Below are positions 1 through 4,750 of a stretch of 5,622 bases of DNA, piece after piece (the stretch's first letter is position 1; each line of letters starts with the position of its first letter). Both the position numbers and the translations under genes were made by a program. This DNA is from UMGS1696 sp964457685 (GTDB taxonomy: Bacteria; Bacillota; Clostridia; Oscillospirales; CAG-272). The notes below the pieces were generated by a model that did no database searches, was not told the DNA's origin, and worked only from the letters and a program-made list of their open reading frames with translations. The DNA is taken from NCBI GenBank assembly GCA_964457685.1, contig CAYWFS010000070.1, positions 1-5,622 on the forward strand, in the 5' to 3' direction.

Positions 1-3
1 TTG

Positions 4-903
4 TCATTTGCCGTAGTAAACGTATTTCTCGCCGTCGATTATTCCGAGAACGTCTTTGTATCTGCCGTCATCGGATTCTGAGCCGAAAACACCTGCGATA
101 AAGCACAGCTCTCCGTCGTCGTACATTGCTATAAGCGAATAGTAGTCATCGAGACTTCCCGTTTTCAGTCCGACAACATTTTCGTTATAGTATTTTGAAT
201 CTTCGAGTAGGAGTTTGTTTGTGTTTGTCCAGCTGTTGATGTGACCGCTTGCATACGTTACCTTGTCGGAGGAAAGTGCGGAATATTTTCGTATAATATC
301 GTTTTTCGCCGAAGCAGAGGAAATAATTGCCATGTCGAGCAGAGTGGAGTAATGCTCACTGCCGTCATATCCGTCGGGCTTTGTGAAATGAGTACCCGTG
401 CATCCGAGTGATATGGCATACTCGTTCATATACTCCACAAAAGCATCTACCGCCTCCGTATACGAAGCGTCATCATCACCAAGCAGGGCATGACCACACG
501 CACTTGCTACAGCATAAGCGGCATCGTTGCCCGACGGGATCAGCATTCCCTCCGCAAGCATTTCGAGAGTGAGCGTGTGATTCGGTCGTATATATGCCTG
601 AGATGAGTTTTCCTCCACCGAGTATACTTCATCTCCCGGAGTGATAAGCTCATCCTGCGGCAGAATACTGAGAGACGCAAGAACGGTAAGCAGCTTTGTC
701 GTGCTTGCAGGGTATACTTTCGTGTTCTCGTCGCCGAAATATTTCGTCTCACCTGTGTCGGGGTAATATACGAACGCACAATCCGATTTCAGCTTTATGT
801 GATAGGTATAGTCCGTGAAATCTTCATCTCGTTGGCAGGAGGTCAGAACAAATACCGCAAGAAGCAGTAAAGCAACAATCCGAAAAGAGTGAGACCGACT
901 CAT
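4..903 (-). CDS. Serine-type D-alanyl-D-alanine carboxypeptidase (peptidase S11), lipoprotein
   Basis: Low-molecular-weight penicillin-binding protein expected to remove the terminal D-alanine from peptidoglycan stem peptides outside the membrane. With the start at 903 it has 299 residues. A short basic start and hydrophobic stretch (about 9-20) lead to a lipobox Leu-Thr-Ser-Cys with Cys23, so it is probably lipid-anchored. All three catalytic motifs are present: S67-T-T-K70 (within YPASTTK), S124-G-N126 and K247-T-G249. It ends about 50 residues after KTG, so it lacks the C-terminal beta domain and amphipathic anchor of PBP5/DacA-type enzymes; the lipid anchor may replace them. I chose 903 because its ATG overlaps the asnA stop as ATGA, implying translational coupling, and gives a compact signal peptide. 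An ATG at 930 would add nine residues; neither start has a clear Shine-Dalgarno. It resembles the DacF/DacB group, but I cannot assign a symbol. Confidence 0.9.
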   Translation of the reverse strand: MSRSHSFRIVALLLLAVFVLTSCQRDEDFTDYTYHIKLKSDCAFVYYPDTGETKYFGDENTKVYPASTTKLLTVLASLSILPQDELITPGDEVYSVEENSSQAYIRPNHTLTLEMLAEGMLIPSGNDAAYAVASACGHALLGDDDASYTEAVDAFVEYMNEYAISLGCTGTHFTKPDGYDGSEHYSTLLDMAIISSASAKNDIIRKYSALSSDKVTYASGHINSWTNTNKLLLEDSKYYNENVVGLKTGSLDDYYSLIAMYDDGELCFIAGVFGSESDDGRYKDVLGIIDGEKYVYYGK

Positions 904-1901
904 AACAGCATTATGCCGGCTTTTTCGCATTCGGCTATCGTTTCGTCATCCCAAAGAGATACCTGAACCTCGCCGATGTGAGCGGTCTGCATGAGAAGCA
1001 TACAAAGTCTCGACTGACCGATACCGCCGCCTATTGTGAGGGGAAGCTCATCGTTCAGGAGCATTTGGTGAAACGGCAGTGCGGCTCTTTCTTCACATCC
1101 CGCAAGCTTCAACTGACGGCTGAGAGCTTCTGCGTCAACTCTGATACCCATGGACGAAATTTCAAGTGCGATTCCGAGAACATCGTTCCAAATAAGCAGG
1201 TCTCCGTTAAGCTCCCAGTCATCGTAGTCGGGGGCTCTTCCGTCGTGAGGCTTTCCGCTTTTTAAAGCTCCTCCTATTTTCATAAGAAATGTAGTGGGAT
1301 GCTCTCTTACATAAAGATTTTCTCTTTCCTTTGAGGTCTTAGCGGGGTACATTTCTTCAAGCTCCGCAGTTGTGATGAAGGATACCTCGGGAGATACATG
1401 GCATTCAAGCTGATTGAATTCGTAGCGGAGTGCGTTGTTTGTTGCAACTATGGCGGAAACTATCTTCTTGACTACAGTCATCAGATATTCCTCGTTTCTC
1501 ATGGAGCGGTCTATCACCTTTTCCCAGTCCCACTGGTCAACGTATATAGAGTGTATGTTGTCAAGCTCTTCGTCTCTGCGAACGGCATTCATGTCGGTGT
1601 AAATACCCTTTCCGACAAAAAATTCGTATCTTTTCAGTGCAAGACGTTTCCATTTTGCAAGGGAATGAACAACCTCGGCATACTCTCCGACACTGGGAAT
1701 GTCGAATCTTACGGGTCGTTCACGTCCGCTGAGGTTGTCGTTAAGACCTGAATCCTCCTTTACGAAAAGAGGTGCGGAAACACGTTTCAGATTAAGCTCT
1801 ATCGCAAGATTCATCTGAAAGGTGCGTTTTATATAATCAATAGCCTTTTGCGTTTCGTATACAGACAATCTCGGTCTGTAGTATTGGGGAAGCGTTATCA
1901 T
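900..1901 (-). CDS. asnA: Aspartate--ammonia ligase (asparagine synthetase A)
   Basis: Makes asparagine from aspartate, ATP and free ammonia through an aspartyl-AMP intermediate, in the cytoplasm. The protein has 333 residues, close to the 330 of Escherichia coli AsnA. It carries the family's conserved blocks in order: SAPLFV at 42-47 followed by SGLNDNLSG (51-59), EVVHSLAKWKR (76-86), a YTDMNAVRRDE block (101-111) with HSIYVDQWDWE (117-127), APDYDDWELNGDLL (223-236), ELSSMGIRVDA-like (247-257), and the class II synthetase motif 3-like GGGIGQSRLCMLL (291-303). This fold is related to class II aspartyl/asparaginyl-tRNA synthetases. The ATG at 1901 has GAGG (1910-1907) five bases upstream, and a strong promoter lies just beyond. 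The stop codon overlaps the carboxypeptidase start by four bases, so the two form one transcription and probably translation unit. No T-box leader is possible: the predicted 5' UTR is only about 27 nt. Confidence 0.97.
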   Translation of the reverse strand: MITLPQYYRPRLSVYETQKAIDYIKRTFQMNLAIELNLKRVSAPLFVKEDSGLNDNLSGRERPVRFDIPSVGEYAEVVHSLAKWKRLALKRYEFFVGKGIYTDMNAVRRDEELDNIHSIYVDQWDWEKVIDRSMRNEEYLMTVVKKIVSAIVATNNALRYEFNQLECHVSPEVSFITTAELEEMYPAKTSKERENLYVREHPTTFLMKIGGALKSGKPHDGRAPDYDDWELNGDLLIWNDVLGIALEISSMGIRVDAEALSRQLKLAGCEERAALPFHQMLLNDELPLTIGGGIGQSRLCMLLMQTAHIGEVQVSLWDDETIAECEKAGIMLL

Positions 1902-1934
1902 AAATACCTCGGGTAAAAATTAAATAATCATTTC

Positions 1935-1963
1935 ATTGTATCATCCCATGTCTCTTGTGTCAA
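1935..1963 (-). promoter_or_regulatory. Sigma-A promoter of asnA and the carboxypeptidase
   Basis: On the minus strand, a perfect -35 TTGACA (1963-1958) is followed by a 17-bp spacer and -10 TACAAT (1940-1935), one base from consensus. Transcription would begin near 1928, leaving about 27 nt before the asnA ATG. No operator repeat stands out next to it. Confidence 0.85.
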
Positions 1964-2043
1964 TAGCTCAAAAGTTAATTTTACGTTAGAAACCGTTTCC
2001 CCGAAAATGTTAACAATATTTTGTAGAATATATTTTGAAAATG

Positions 2044-2052
2044 TGATATAAT
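2044..2052 (+). promoter_or_regulatory. Extended -10 promoter of mgtE and its leader
   Basis: TGATATAAT is a consensus -10 (TATAAT, 2047-2052) with the TGn extension directly before it. The -35 is poor: TTGTAG at 2021-2026 gives a 20-bp spacer, so the extended -10 probably carries most of the recognition. Transcription would begin near 2059-2060, exactly where the leader's first hairpin starts. It is divergent from the asnA promoter, with the two -10 elements about 106 bp apart. Confidence 0.72.
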
Positions 2053-2059
2053 CAGCTGA

Positions 2060-2089
2060 GGTGGAGAGCTTGAAAAACGAATTTCCACC
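2060..2089 (+). promoter_or_regulatory. 5'-terminal hairpin of the mgtE leader
   Basis: GGTGGAGA (2060-2067) pairs with TTTCCACC (2082-2089) over 8 bp with one G-U pair, leaving a 14-nt loop. It begins at the predicted transcription start. Its 3' arm can instead pair with GGTGAAA (2109-2115), which includes part of the Shine-Dalgarno of the leader ORF, with one bulged base. The arm could therefore switch between leaving that site open and covering it. Confidence 0.5.
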
Positions 2090-2118
2090 CGATTTCAATT
2101 TTTCCGGAGGTGAAAGTA

Positions 2119-2214
2119 ATGGACGCTGGCAGTAGTAACGGCATACCTAAAGGCCGACGATGTTTGACTGAACACAGTACGCTTATGCGTCGCATTATTC
2201 AGCCTGAAAAATAA
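2119..2214 (+). CDS. Putative 31-residue leader peptide upstream of mgtE
   Basis: A short ORF runs from ATG 2119 to TAA 2212-2214. GGAGGTG (2106-2112) lies six bases upstream and is one of the best Shine-Dalgarno matches in the window, better than that of mgtE itself. The peptide begins MDAGSSNGIPKGRR and ends LMRRIIQPEK; it is basic, has two arginine pairs and no signal peptide or membrane segment. I do not recognise a family. Its stop codon lies inside a hairpin and a few bases before a strand that could cover the downstream Shine-Dalgarno. A regulatory leader peptide for mgtE is therefore more likely than a free-standing function. Short peptides such as MgtL control Mg2+ transporter genes in enterobacteria, but no sequence similarity to MgtL is visible. 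It could be a chance ORF inside a structured RNA. Confidence 0.5.
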   Translation: MDAGSSNGIPKGRRCLTEHSTLMRRIIQPEK

Positions 2215-2221
2215 GGCTTTT
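2201..2221 (+). terminator. Weak attenuator-like hairpin over the leader ORF stop
   Basis: AGCCT (2201-2205) and AGGCT (2214-2218) form a 5-bp stem with an 8-nt loop, followed by a short U run (2218-2221). The leader ORF's stop codon sits in the loop and the first base of the 3' arm, so a ribosome at the stop would prevent folding. The stem is short and the U run is broken by C at 2222, so efficient termination is doubtful. GAAAA (2206-2210) can alternatively pair with TTTTC (2218-2222). Confidence 0.3.
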
Positions 2222-2288
2222 CTGTGTGCCGACTTCTGTCTTTGCCGAGCGGAGAGAATTCCGTAACGGCTTAAAATACAGAAAGGAG
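2217..2288 (+). promoter_or_regulatory. Competing helices that could bury the Shine-Dalgarno at 2282-2288
   Basis: The strong Shine-Dalgarno AAAGGAG (2282-2288) lies in ATACAGAAAGG (2276-2286). This pairs with CTTTTCTGTGT (2217-2227) over 11 bp with two G-U pairs. A second strand, TTCTGT (2234-2239), competes for ACAGAA (2278-2283). Each 5' strand is followed by GCCG (2228-2231 or 2244-2247), and both GCCG copies can pair with CGGC (2267-2270). An inner stem CGGA (2250-2253)/TCCG (2260-2263) lies inside. Two near-duplicate 5' strands sharing one 3' strand is a typical switch layout. Confidence 0.45.
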
Positions 2289-2292
2289 TGCA

Positions 2293-2318
2293 GGCATGAT
2301 ATAACGGAAATTCATGCC
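2293..2318 (+). promoter_or_regulatory. Hairpin between the strong Shine-Dalgarno and the mgtE start
   Basis: GGCATGA (2293-2299) and TCATGCC (2312-2318) form a perfect 7-bp stem with a 12-nt loop. It lies between AAAGGAG (2282-2288) and the mgtE ATG at 2330. When folded, the effective Shine-Dalgarno to ATG distance drops from 41 nt to about 15 nt. Each arm contains an ATG of a two-codon ORF (ATG-ATA-TAA at 2296, ATG-CCC-TAA at 2314), neither in the mgtE frame. Confidence 0.5.
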
Positions 2319-2329
2319 CTAATAGGAAA

Positions 2330-3685
2330 ATGGAAGAAAAAAAGCAAACTCTCGCAGATACCGTAACAACACTTATCGAAAGCAAAAAATATTCCACCGT
2401 TCGTGATATACTTCTCACAATGCAGGCGGTCGATATTGCGGCAATGTTCGAGGAAGTGCCGGAGCAGAAGATTCCCCTCTTGTTCAGACTTCTCTCAAAG
2501 GATCTTGCCTCCGATACATTTGTTGAAATGTCTCCCGAGCAGAGGGAATATCTTATAAAAAGCTTTTCCGATAAAGAGCTTAAAGAAGTGGTTGACGAGC
2601 TTTACCTTGACGATACGGTTGATATCGTTGAAGAAATGCCCGCCAGCATAGTTAAAAGAATACTTAAACAGGCAAATTCCGAAACCCGTCAGATGATAAA
2701 CGAAATGCTGAAATATCCGGCAGATTCTTCGGGCAGCATCATGACAACGGAATTTGTGGATCTCTACCCCGATATGACGATAAACGAAGCTATCGAGCAT
2801 ATAAGAGAAACGGGAGTAGATAAAGAAACCATCAATGTGTGCTACGTTACAAATGTAAGCCGTCAGCTTATCGGTGAAGTTTCGATAAGAACGCTTATCC
2901 TCGCAGACCTTTCCGCAACCGTTGAAAGTGTTATGACGAAGAATACCGTCTCCGTAAATACGCAGGAGGACAAGGAAAACGTAGCGAATATCTTTACAAA
3001 ATACGGCTGTATCGTAGTACCCGTCGTTGACAGCGAAGAAAGACTTGTAGGTATCGTAACGGTTGACGACGCTATGGACGTTATCCGTGAAGAAACCACA
3101 GAGGATATGGATAAAATGGCGGCTATTACACCGTCGGATAAACCTTATCTCAAGCTTTCTACCCTTGATATATATAAGAGTCGTATTCCGTGGCTGCTTC
3201 TTCTTATGATTTCGGCTACGTTTACCGGTGCGATAATCACTCACTTTGAGTCCGCACTTTCCGCATACCTCATTCTTGCCGCATCTATTCCTATGATAAT
3301 GGATACGGGCGGTAACTGCGGTAGCCAGGCTTCCGTTACTGTAATAAGAGGTATTTCTCTCCAGGAAATCAACTTCTCCGATACATTCAAGGTTCTTTGG
3401 AAAGAGCTTAGAGTTTCGGTTCTTTGCGGTGCTACTCTTGCGGCAACGAATTTCCTGAAGCTTCTTCTTATAGACAGAGTTGCGATCTCCGTTGCCCTTG
3501 TTATAAGTATTACGATACTTATGACCGTAATTATCGCAAAGCTTGTCGGTTGTTCGCTTCCGATACTTGCAAAAAGACTCGGCTTTGACCCCGCTGTTAT
3601 GGCAAGTCCGTTCATAACCACAATAGTAGACGCACTTGCACTGTTCATCTACTTCAACATCGCCGAAATGATACTCGGTATCTGA
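2330..3685 (+). CDS. mgtE: Magnesium transporter MgtE
   Basis: Mg2+-gated Mg2+ channel/transporter of the cytoplasmic membrane, 451 residues, the usual length. Domain order is standard: an acidic helical N domain (about 10-130), a pair of CBS domains (about 131-255, with SGSIMTTEF at 134-142 and the second CBS around VMTKNTVSVN and VGIVTVDDAMDVI), a connecting helix (about 256-283) and a membrane domain with about five helices (about 285-451). The membrane domain holds the family signature GGNCGSQAS (327-335), and the last helix has DPAVMASPFITTIVDA with Asp434, corresponding to the conserved Mg2+-site aspartate. The ATG at 2330 is the only reasonable start, because an in-frame TGA at 2297-2299 blocks upstream extension. 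Its own ribosome site is poor: AGG (2324-2326) is only three bases away. A strong site lies 41 nt upstream behind a hairpin, so initiation probably depends on leader structure. Transcribed alone, with a terminator following. Confidence 0.97.
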   Translation: MEEKKQTLADTVTTLIESKKYSTVRDILLTMQAVDIAAMFEEVPEQKIPLLFRLLSKDLASDTFVEMSPEQREYLIKSFSDKELKEVVDELYLDDTVDIVEEMPASIVKRILKQANSETRQMINEMLKYPADSSGSIMTTEFVDLYPDMTINEAIEHIRETGVDKETINVCYVTNVSRQLIGEVSIRTLILADLSATVESVMTKNTVSVNTQEDKENVANIFTKYGCIVVPVVDSEERLVGIVTVDDAMDVIREETTEDMDKMAAITPSDKPYLKLSTLDIYKSRIPWLLLLMISATFTGAIITHFESALSAYLILAASIPMIMDTGGNCGSQASVTVIRGISLQEINFSDTFKVLWKELRVSVLCGATLAATNFLKLLLIDRVAISVALVISITILMTVIIAKLVGCSLPILAKRLGFDPAVMASPFITTIVDALALFIYFNIAEMILGI

Positions 3686-3702
3686 TAATATTAAAGTAAA
3701 AT

Positions 3703-3774
3703 AAGCTCTCTTTTGTGAATTGATTCCCCAATTGTTGGATTTTTGGGTGGCGATTCACAGAAGGGGGCTTTTTT
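3703..3774 (+). terminator. Strong Rho-independent terminator of mgtE
   Basis: Bases 3703-3720 pair with 3753-3770 in an 18-bp stem, including perfect TGTGAAT/ATTCACA next to the loop and three or four G-U pairs lower down, then TTTT (3771-3774). The 32-nt loop is unusually large and can fold again, for example CCCAA (3727-3731) with TTGGG (3743-3747). It starts 17 nt after the mgtE stop and insulates the spoIIA operon. Confidence 0.92.
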
Positions 3775-3777
3775 GTA

Positions 3778-3827
3778 TTTCGAAAACAAAATAAAAACTT
3801 TTTTAGGACTGCTCATATTGTGACAAA
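3778..3827 (+). promoter_or_regulatory. Possible Spo0A boxes upstream of spoIIA
   Basis: Two heptamers match the Spo0A box TGNCGAA at all but one position: TTTCGAA (3778-3784) and TGACAAA (3821-3827). They are 43 bp apart, about four helical turns, and the second overlaps the expected -35 region. Spo0A activates spoIIA in sporulating Firmicutes, so the placement is sensible, but single-mismatch hits in A+T-rich DNA are common by chance. Confidence 0.3.
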
Positions 3828-3853
3828 ATCCACGCAGGGCAATCAACTATAAT
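3820..3853 (+). promoter_or_regulatory. Promoter of the spoIIA operon
   Basis: A consensus -10 TATAAT (3848-3853) lies 26 bp before the spoIIAA ATG. The best -35 is GTGACA (3820-3825) with a 22-bp spacer, too long for ordinary sigma-A use. That arrangement recalls the Spo0A-activated spoIIG promoter of Bacillus subtilis, which also has a 22-bp spacer. In Bacillus, spoIIA uses sigma-H; an AGGA at 3805-3808 is present, but I see no good sigma-H -10 at the right distance. Confidence 0.55.
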
Positions 3854-3879
3854 ATCAGTAAACATACGGAGGAGATATT

Positions 3880-4233
3880 ATGACGGGAAGCGAAAATTAT
3901 ATCAAAAGCATATCCTCGGGAAAGACTCTTACAGTCTACCTCGACGGAGATATAGATCACCACAACGCAAGAGAAATACGAAGCCGAATAGATACAAAGG
4001 TCTTTATTCAGCGTCCGAATGAGCTTGTGCTGGACTTGTCTCGGGTGAATTTCATGGACAGCTCGGGACTCGGACTGATACTCGGAAGATATACAAAGGC
4101 AGTGGAGATGGGGATAGAGTTCAAAGTCGCAAATCCGAATAAGCAGATAAAACGAATACTCGACCTCGCAGGTACGGAAAGACTCATAAAAATCGAGTCA
4201 TCACCCGTAAAAGCGGTAAATACAGTATACTGA
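3880..4233 (+). CDS. spoIIAA: Anti-sigma F factor antagonist SpoIIAA
   Basis: STAS-domain protein that, when unphosphorylated, binds SpoIIAB and frees sigma-F in the forespore. It has 117 residues, the same length as the Bacillus subtilis protein, and the conserved core aligns directly: LDGDIDHHNA (21-30), VLDLSRVNFMDSSGLGLILGRY (50-71) and FKVANPNKQIKRILDLAG (81-98). In the MDSSG segment, Ser61 corresponds to the serine phosphorylated by SpoIIAB (Ser58 in Bacillus), preceded by Asp60. The Shine-Dalgarno GGAGGAG (3868-3874) is five bases before the ATG. First gene of a three-gene operon; the stop codon overlaps the ribosome site of spoIIAB, so the two are probably translated together. The conserved DHH in the N-terminal part and the neighbours make SpoIIAA, rather than RsbV-type, the right call. 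Confidence 0.96.
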   Translation: MTGSENYIKSISSGKTLTVYLDGDIDHHNAREIRSRIDTKVFIQRPNELVLDLSRVNFMDSSGLGLILGRYTKAVEMGIEFKVANPNKQIKRILDLAGTERLIKIESSPVKAVNTVY

Positions 4234-4242
4234 GGTGATAAT

Positions 4243-4695
4243 GTGGCAAAAATCATCATAAATCAAACAAAAATAACATTTCCCGCACTGTCGCAGAACG
4301 AAGCGTATTCAAGAAGCGTAGCGTCCGCGTTTGTGTCACAGCTTAATCCGACTTATGATGAGCTTTCGGATATAAAATGTGCAATATCGGAGGCTGTAAC
4401 AAATGCGATAGTACACGGATACCGTAACACCTGCGGAGAAATAACTCTTATAATGAAGCTGACGGAAAACCGAGAGTTTATAGCGGAAATACGGGATAAG
4501 GGGTGCGGAATAGAGAATGTAGAGCTTGCACTCCGACCGATGTATACGACCGACCGTGAAAACGAGAGAAGCGGCATGGGATTTACAATAATAGAAAATT
4601 TCATGGACACGATGAAGGTAACGTCCTCGCCCGGAAAGGGAACAAAGGTAGCGATAACGAAAAAACTGACCGCTCTGCCGATAAAGCTTGTCTGA
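4243..4695 (+). CDS. spoIIAB: Anti-sigma F factor SpoIIAB (serine kinase)
   Basis: GHKL-fold ATPase that binds and inhibits sigma-F and phosphorylates SpoIIAA. It has 150 residues against 146 in Bacillus subtilis. Visible motifs: FPALSQNEAYSR (13-24, Arg24 matching the partner-contact Arg20 of Bacillus), the N box E50-AVTNAIVHGY with Asn54 as Mg2+ ligand, the G1 box D85-KGCGI and the G2 box ERSGMGFTI (108-116) that form the ATP lid and pocket. The start is GTG at 4243, with GAGGTG (4232-4237) five bases upstream overlapping the spoIIAA stop. An ATG two bases earlier (4241) is out of frame and reaches a stop after six codons. Second gene of spoIIA. The family acts as a dimer on one sigma-F molecule. 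Confidence 0.96.
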   Translation: MAKIIINQTKITFPALSQNEAYSRSVASAFVSQLNPTYDELSDIKCAISEAVTNAIVHGYRNTCGEITLIMKLTENREFIAEIRDKGCGIENVELALRPMYTTDRENERSGMGFTIIENFMDTMKVTSSPGKGTKVAITKKLTALPIKLV

Positions 4696-4699
4696 TTAC

Positions 4700-4731
4700 A
4701 TAGCTATAGATAATCCCCCGAAGATAGCTAT
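4700..4731 (+). repeat. Paired ATAGCTAT palindromes between spoIIAB and sigF
   Basis: ATAGCTAT occurs at 4700-4707 and 4724-4731. Each is a palindrome, so the two copies are both direct and inverted repeats and can form an 8-bp stem with a 16-nt loop. The right copy lies within the 10-bp palindrome GATAGCTATC (4723-4732). The structure ends four bases before the sigF Shine-Dalgarno (4735-4741), so it may influence sigF translation. Confidence 0.55.
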
Positions 4732-4750
4732 CGGAAAGGAGTGCGGTACA

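Larger units (their letters stand above)
2060..2329 (+). ncRNA. Structured 5' leader of mgtE, candidate cis-regulatory RNA
   Basis: About 270 nt lie between the predicted transcription start and the mgtE ATG. They contain a 5' hairpin, a 31-codon ORF, a hairpin over that ORF's stop, an SD-burying alternative fold and a final hairpin just before mgtE. The M-box (ykoK leader) is the usual Mg2+ riboswitch before mgtE in Firmicutes; its conserved blocks (for example TTAGGTGAGGCTCCT near the 5' end and ACGCTGCTGCCC) are not seen here. I do not recognise this leader as a named riboswitch class. The elements were found by reading the sequence for complementarity, not by energy folding. Confidence 0.55.

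Noticed and set aside
978..1265. 95-codon plus-strand open frame within asnA
   Set aside because: Lies opposite conserved AsnA motifs, including the GGGIGQSR block; no independent support.
1398..1751. 117-codon plus-strand open frame within asnA
   Set aside because: Shadow of the AsnA coding frame; no start context or recognisable motif.
2009..2040. Palindrome TGTTAACA and A/T repeats between the divergent promoters as an operator
   Set aside because: The perfect palindrome is only 8 bp and the other repeats are simple A/T sequence, too weak to call an operator.
2053..2329. M-box (ykoK) Mg2+ riboswitch
   Set aside because: The conserved M-box blocks are not found in the leader when read by eye. 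A covariance search would settle it.
2095..2418. 107-codon minus-strand open frame across the mgtE leader
   Set aside because: Antisense to the structured leader and mgtE start, no ribosome site; coding on the other strand explains the region better.
2495..3244. 249-codon open frame on the minus strand inside mgtE
   Set aside because: It is antisense to a complete, well-matched MgtE, shows no recognisable domain and has a composition typical of a shadow frame.
3241..3648. 135-codon minus-strand open frame inside the mgtE membrane domain
   Set aside because: Antisense to conserved MgtE sequence, no ribosome site or family resemblance.
3818..3826. TTGT-G-ACAA palindrome as a repressor site before spoIIA
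   Set aside because: Only nine bases, no second copy, and better explained as part of the -35/Spo0A-like region.
4241..4261. ATG at 4241 as the spoIIAB start
   Set aside because: It reads out of frame and meets a stop after six codons; GTG at 4243 gives the conserved protein.
4688..4750. TTG-initiated extension of sigF overlapping spoIIAB
   Set aside because: No Shine-Dalgarno before 4688, and the extra residues do not resemble sigma factors. The ATG at 4751 has a strong site at good spacing.
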